Source of the DNA: Campylobacteraceae bacterium
Lineage (GTDB): Bacteria > Campylobacterota > Campylobacteria > Campylobacterales > Sulfurovaceae
Reading direction: 5' to 3'
NCBI GenBank assembly: GCA_026995985.1
Contig: JALWNF010000235.1
Span: forward strand, 1-10,004
Length of the DNA: 10,004 nt
Shown: in pieces, positions 6,769-10,004 of the stretch
Position numbering within the stretch: the first letter of the stretch is position 1
Layout of the letters: each line of letters opens with the position of its first letter
The notes under the pieces: model-generated
The model's database searches: none
What the model saw: only the letters and a program-made list of their open reading frames with translations
Told to the model about the DNA's origin: nothing
Made by a program: the position numbers and the translations under genes

Positions 6769-7729
6769 CCTCTTTAACAACTACCCTATTACGTCCTCTC
6801 TCTTTAGCCTCATAAAGAGCCTTATCCACTCGCTCAAAAAAGAGAGACTCTGTATCGCTTTGAGTAAACTGTGTGACTCCAAAGCTACAAGTAATATGCT
6901 CAACAATATCAAAAGGAAACTTCTCTATCTCTTCTCTTAAATGTGAGGCTAGTTTTTTTGTCTCTTGTAAAGATACACCCTCAAGTACAATAACAAACTC
7001 CTCTCCACCCCAACGAGCAAATATATCTTCCTCTCGAAGTAGGCTACGAACTAAAGAGGACAGTTCACGTAAAACTTTATCTCCTACATTATGTCCATAA
7101 TTATCATTAATCTGTTTAAAGTGGTCTATATCAAAAAGAATAATTGTTACAATAGTATTGTACTTTTTTGCGTTAAAAAAGATACCTCTAAACATCTCAC
7201 TCAACTTAACACGGTTATAAATTTGAGTTAGAGGGTCAAGCTCTGCTAATTTTTTTATATTGACCTTATCTTTCTCTAACTTTGTAATATCATTAAATGT
7301 TAATAGATACTCTTTATTATCTTTCATCTTTGATATTTTTATATAAAAATAGTGCTCTAACTCATCTCTCTTTGAAAAAATTTTTACTTTAACTGTATTG
7401 TTTCTATTTGTTTTATCGTTATAGATACTCTCTACCCAATTTTTACCATAAGTATATTTAGAGATGCAACCATCTTCTTCTATAAAAAAATCCACAATAT
7501 CTGAATGCGAAGCAAGAAGTGACTCTAATGAGTTATACCCAAAAAACTCTAAACCTGTTCTATTAATTAGTTTTAAGCTATTTTTATTATAGACTACGGT
7601 AATAGATTGTTGAGAATCTAAAAAAGAGTCTACAAACTCTTTTAGCTCCTGTTTACAAATATATTTAGAGTAAAAATATGTTCCTAAAAAAACAATAACC
7701 AAAAGAGCTATAGTATAAGTAATTGGCAT
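6761..7729 (-). CDS. Membrane-anchored diguanylate cyclase with a PAS-like sensor and GGDEF domain
   Basis: This 322-residue protein is predicted to make cyclic di-GMP from two GTP molecules. A single hydrophobic segment at about 4-20 anchors it in the inner membrane. Residues about 38-150 look like a PAS-type sensor (NRTGLEFFGY at 56-65, ending in the typical TFNDITKLE), followed by a short linker helix. The GGDEF domain runs from about 162 to 319. It has DPLTQIYNR at 165-173, metal ligand Asp200 in LFDIDHFK, NYGHNVGD at 210-217 and an active-site GGEEF at 241-245. An inhibitory I-site RxxD is at 232-235. All features of an active, feedback-inhibited cyclase are present; no EAL domain follows. 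GGGGAAG about seven bases before the ATG at 7727-7729 serves as ribosome site. The gene begins 27 bases after the TPR gene stop, so the two are probably co-transcribed. The ligand sensed is unknown. Confidence 0.93.
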   Translation of the reverse strand: MPITYTIALLVIVFLGTYFYSKYICKQELKEFVDSFLDSQQSITVVYNKNSLKLINRTGLEFFGYNSLESLLASHSDIVDFFIEEDGCISKYTYGKNWVESIYNDKTNRNNTVKVKIFSKRDELEHYFYIKISKMKDNKEYLLTFNDITKLEKDKVNIKKLAELDPLTQIYNRVKLSEMFRGIFFNAKKYNTIVTIILFDIDHFKQINDNYGHNVGDKVLRELSSLVRSLLREEDIFARWGGEEFVIVLEGVSLQETKKLASHLREEIEKFPFDIVEHITCSFGVTQFTQSDTESLFFERVDKALYEAKERGRNRVVVKEAK

Positions 7730-7756
7730 AAAAAAACTTCCCCTAGTAGTTTTTAT

Positions 7757-8389
7757 CTATGAAAGCTCTTTTATCATCTTATTTGCCTCTTCTAAACTCT
7801 TATCAAGTTCATAAGCTTTTTTATACTGCTCTAAAGCAGACTCTTTTTCACCCAAGTCATATAGAGTATTAGCATAGTTAAAGTAGTGAGGTGCATAACT
7901 ACTATCTAACTCAATTGCTCTCAAGTGGTGTCTCTTAGCCTCTTCATCTTCCCCTAATTTATGCAGTACATTAGCCAAAGAGCTATGTGCCATATCCTCT
8001 TGCTCATTTAACTCCAAAAGCTCTTTATAAACCTCTTTAGCCTCTTTAAAACGCTCTAGCTTTATTAAAACATAACCAAGTTTTAAGAGTACCTCTTGAT
8101 TTTCTGGCTCTATAATATTAGCTGAGGATAAAGCTTTATTAGCTTCAACAAAATCCTCTTTTTCTAATGCTCTATCTGCCATAGATAATAACTGTTCAAG
8201 ACGTGAGATTTGAGGTTCAGGTGTAGAGAAATTTTTGCCAACCTCCGTTATTCCACCAATTTGTTCATCTTCTCTTTTCGCTTCATAATCAACCCCTCGT
8301 TTAGGGTAAGAGCTTGAGAAAAGTTGTTTAAAAAACAGATAAAATATAACTACCGAAATAAAAAAAAGAATTAGTTGAAAAGTGCTCAT
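7757..8389 (-). CDS. Membrane-anchored tetratricopeptide-repeat protein
   Basis: A 210-residue protein with one N-terminal transmembrane helix (about residues 4-22), a charged linker to about 60, and about four TPR units at roughly 65-98, 99-132, 133-166 and 167-200. TPR consensus positions can be seen, for example in ALEKEDFVEANKAL, LGYVLIKLERFKEAKEVY and ANTLYDLGEKESALEQYKKA. TPR arrays act as protein-binding scaffolds; nothing here names the partner. With only a short N-terminal tail ahead of the helix, the repeats could face either side of the inner membrane. AGGAG five bases before the ATG at 8387-8389 supports the start. It is the first gene of a likely two-gene operon with the downstream diguanylate cyclase, so it may help place or regulate that enzyme (inference). 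Confidence 0.88.
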   Translation of the reverse strand: MSTFQLILFFISVVIFYLFFKQLFSSSYPKRGVDYEAKREDEQIGGITEVGKNFSTPEPQISRLEQLLSMADRALEKEDFVEANKALSSANIIEPENQEVLLKLGYVLIKLERFKEAKEVYKELLELNEQEDMAHSSLANVLHKLGEDEEAKRHHLRAIELDSSYAPHYFNYANTLYDLGEKESALEQYKKAYELDKSLEEANKMIKELS

Positions 8390-8445
8390 AGTCGCTCCTA
8401 TTTGTGAGCCACATAATAGACTAATATTGCTTAGAAAAGGGCTTT

Positions 8446-8479
8446 ATTATAAAGATTTTAAATAAAATATAATTTACAA
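8446..8479 (-). promoter_or_regulatory. Likely promoter of the TPR-GGDEF gene pair
   Basis: A perfect minus-strand TATAAT is at 8446-8451, about 57 bases before the TPR gene ATG, with a T-rich stretch upstream. TTGTAA at 8474-8479 could be a -35, but the 22-base spacing is too long for a standard match. The T-rich pattern is more typical of Campylobacterota promoters. The rest of the 222-base gap between the J-domain gene and the TPR gene (8390-8611) holds no gene that I can support. Confidence 0.45.
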
Positions 8480-8611
8480 CCCAATTCTTAACCTAAGAGT
8501 TATGAAAGATTAGAATTATAGAAATACTATATCCATAATTTTACTATTTTTTTTGGAGAGAGTATAGAGGTGTAACGATAGATTTTTACATGAATAAAGA
8601 GATAAAAAATT

Positions 8612-8896
8612 TTAATGCCCCTCTAACCAACTCTGTCCAACATTAACCAAGATAGGATTCTGCTGTTTGAACTCCTCTTCAGAAAAAACAAAACGAAAAT
8701 TTTCCATATAAGCTACTAAAATCTCATAAGCTTCTCTAATCTCTTGGAATTTTTGGGTTGAGCCACCCTCCATATCGGGGTGGTATTTGCGAGAGAGTTT
8801 TAGATACTTCTTGCGGACATCTTCTTTAGTTGTAAGAGAGAGTAGTTCTAAAGTCTCGACAGCTTTATTGAACTCCTCTAAACTAACTTGATGCAT
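8612..8896 (-). CDS. Small J-domain protein encoded directly after dnaK
   Basis: A 94-residue protein made almost entirely of a J domain, the module that stimulates the ATPase of DnaK/Hsp70. Helix II is basic (KKYLKLSRKYHPD), the invariant HPD tripeptide is at 39-41, and helix III carries QKFQEIREAYEIL. There is no glycine/phenylalanine region, zinc finger or substrate-binding domain as in full DnaJ. The tail at 67-94 is short, rich in Phe and Glu, and ends WLEGH. The gene begins 16 bases after the dnaK stop on the same strand, so co-transcription with dnaK is likely. I see no Shine-Dalgarno in that gap (it reads mostly T and C on the coding strand), so translation may depend on coupling to dnaK. 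It is probably a J-protein co-chaperone; the client is unknown. Confidence 0.9.
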   Translation of the reverse strand: MHQVSLEEFNKAVETLELLSLTTKEDVRKKYLKLSRKYHPDMEGGSTQKFQEIREAYEILVAYMENFRFVFSEEEFKQQNPILVNVGQSWLEGH

Positions 8897-8912
8897 AGAA
8901 AATAGAAGTAGA

Positions 8913-10004
8913 CTACTCTACTTCTGCATCAATGATGTCATCATCATCTACTTTTTTAGCACCTTGCTCTTTAGATGCTCCACCTTGCTCTTTAGCATAA
9001 ACAGCTTCAGCAAGTTTATGAGATTTTTCAGTTAATACTTTAACTTTCTCTTCAATCTGCTCTTTTGTTGCAGAGTCATCTTTTAAGAGTTTCTCTACAT
9101 CTGCTATTGCTGCTTCAATAGAGGCTTTTTCTGTAGCATCAAAACTATCACCTAAATCATTTAATGACTTTTTAGTTTGGTGAACTAAAGCATCTGCTTG
9201 GTTTCTTGCCTCAACAAGAGCTTTTCTCTTCTCATCTTCAGCTTTATTTAGCTCTGCATCTCTAACCATCTTTTCAATCTCTTCATCTGAAAGACCAGAT
9301 GAACCTGTAATCTTAATCTCTTGAGATTTACCTGTTCCTTTATCTTGTGCTGAAACTGTTAAGATACCATTAGCATCAATATCAAAAGTTACCTCAATTT
9401 GTGGTACACCTCTTGGAGCTGCTGGAATATCTCTAAGCTCAAACATACCTAATGATTTATTGTCTTTAGCAAACTCTCTTTCACCTTGAAGTACATGAAT
9501 ACTTACAGCTGGTTGGTTATCTTCTGCTGTTGAGAACACTTGTGACTTCTTAGCTGGGATAGTTGTACCCTTTTCAATAATTTTAGTAGTAACTCCACCT
9601 AAAGTCTCAATTCCAAGCGAGAGTGGTGTAACATCTAGTAACAATACATCTTTAACATCTCCTCTTAAAACACCACCTTGAATCGCAGCACCAATAGCAA
9701 CAACCTCATCTGGGTTTACAGATTTATTAAGCTCTTTTCCAAAGAACTCTTGAACCTCTTTTTGAACTAATGGAACTCTAGTTGAACCACCAACCATTAC
9801 AACTTCATTAATATCAGACTTAGTTACATCTGCATCTGCAAGAACTTTCTTAATAGTATCAATAGTAGAAGCTACTAAATCTTCAATTAAAGACTCAAAT
9901 TTTGCTCTTGTAATCTTTTGAACAAGGTGTTTTGGTCCACTTGCATCAGCTGTAATAAATGGTAAGTTAATCTCTGTTTCTGTTGAAGATGAAAGCTCTT
10001 TTTT
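8913..10004 (-). CDS. dnaK: Chaperone DnaK (Hsp70), C-terminal 363 residues; 5' part is off the right edge
   Basis: DnaK is the ATP-driven Hsp70 that binds unfolded peptides with DnaJ and GrpE. The frame is open from the window edge at 10004 to TAG at 8913-8915, so the first 270 or so residues are missing. Visible parts are the end of the nucleotide-binding domain ([31 protein letters not shown]), the interdomain linker ([16 protein letters not shown]), the peptide-binding beta domain ([36 protein letters not shown]) and the helical lid. The protein ends in [11 protein letters not shown], a typical bacterial DnaK tail. An internal ATG at 9795-9797 is not the start, because the homologous sequence continues unbroken upstream. 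In this phylum dnaK commonly follows hrcA and grpE; those would lie beyond the right edge. Confidence 0.97.
   Translation of the reverse strand, partial: KKELSSSTETEINLPFITADASGPKHLVQKITRAKFESLIEDLVASTIDTIKKVLADADVTKSDINEVVMVGGSTRVPLVQKEVQEFFGKELNKSVNPDEVVAIGAAIQGGVLRGDVKDVLLLDVTPLSLGIETLGGVTTKIIEKGTTIPAKKSQVFSTAEDNQPAVSIHVLQGEREFAKDNKSLGMFELRDIPAAPRGVPQIEVTFDIDANGILTVSAQDKGTGKSQEIKITGSSGLSDEEIEKMVRDAELNKAEDEKRKALVEARNQADALVHQTKKSLNDLGDSFDATEKASIEAAIADVEKLLKDDSATKEQIEEKVKVLTEKSHKLAEAVYAKEQGGASKEQGAKKVDDDDIIDAEVE
8960..8995 (-). repeat. 15-bp in-frame direct repeat in the dnaK tail
   Basis: The 15 bases at 8960-8974 recur exactly at 8981-8995, an offset of 21 bases or seven codons. They encode the repeated KEQG(G/A) unit in the flexible, low-complexity C-terminal tail just before the acidic end of DnaK. 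This looks like replication slippage in a tolerant region. Confidence 0.85.

Noticed and set aside
6873..7100. Plus-strand open frame opposite the GGDEF domain
   Set aside because: It is antisense to the GGEEF-encoding region and has no independent support.
8590..8646. Plus-strand 18-codon frame starting MNKEIKN
   Set aside because: It overlaps the 3' end of the J-domain gene in antisense, has no properly spaced ribosome site and resembles nothing known.
8913..9797. Separate 294-residue protein starting at an internal ATG (9795-9797)
   Set aside because: The frame is open and DnaK-like to the window edge, so this is only part of dnaK.

Overview
The window is AT-rich (roughly one third G+C by eye). 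It reads as chromosome of a Campylobacterota (Epsilonproteobacteria) bacterium, probably a Sulfurimonas/Sulfurovum/Arcobacter-like lineage. The evidence is a stand-alone glycyl-tRNA synthetase beta subunit, a flavin-dependent thymidylate synthase with the 'RHR...STRY' signature, a DnaK tail ending in DAEVE, PdxA of the DXP-dependent vitamin B6 route, and a GGDEF protein. The genus is inference.

Layout. Positions 1-883 (minus) hold the N-terminal 294 codons of glyS; the rest lies off the left edge. Positions 1001-1852 (minus) are thyX. Diverging from thyX is a large plus-strand gene (2006-4582). It encodes a zinc carboxypeptidase of the M14 family fused to an FN3-like domain, two DNRLRE-type beta domains and a C-terminal FN3-like domain, with no visible export signal. 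A 318-base, very AT-rich stretch without genes follows. Next come an NlpC/P60 lipoprotein (4901-5629), a short spacer with a hairpin and a possible decayed HicA-like remnant, and pdxA (5842-6768). pdxA converges on, and overlaps by 8 bases, the end of a minus-strand pair: a membrane-anchored TPR protein (7757-8389) followed by a membrane-anchored GGDEF diguanylate cyclase (6761-7729). On the far right, also minus strand, are the C-terminal 363 codons of dnaK (8913 to the edge) and, 16 bases downstream of its stop, a 94-residue J-domain protein.

How the genes relate. Most are housekeeping genes: translation, dTMP synthesis, PLP synthesis and the DnaK chaperone with a likely J-domain partner. 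The accessory part is 2006-5810. It carries two candidate peptide or peptidoglycan hydrolases on the same strand (M14 carboxypeptidase and NlpC/P60), AT-rich spacers and a possible gene remnant. I see no rRNA, tRNA, CRISPR array, insertion sequence or phage module. The most unusual item is the leaderless multidomain M14 carboxypeptidase. I did not find a convincing new multi-gene system.
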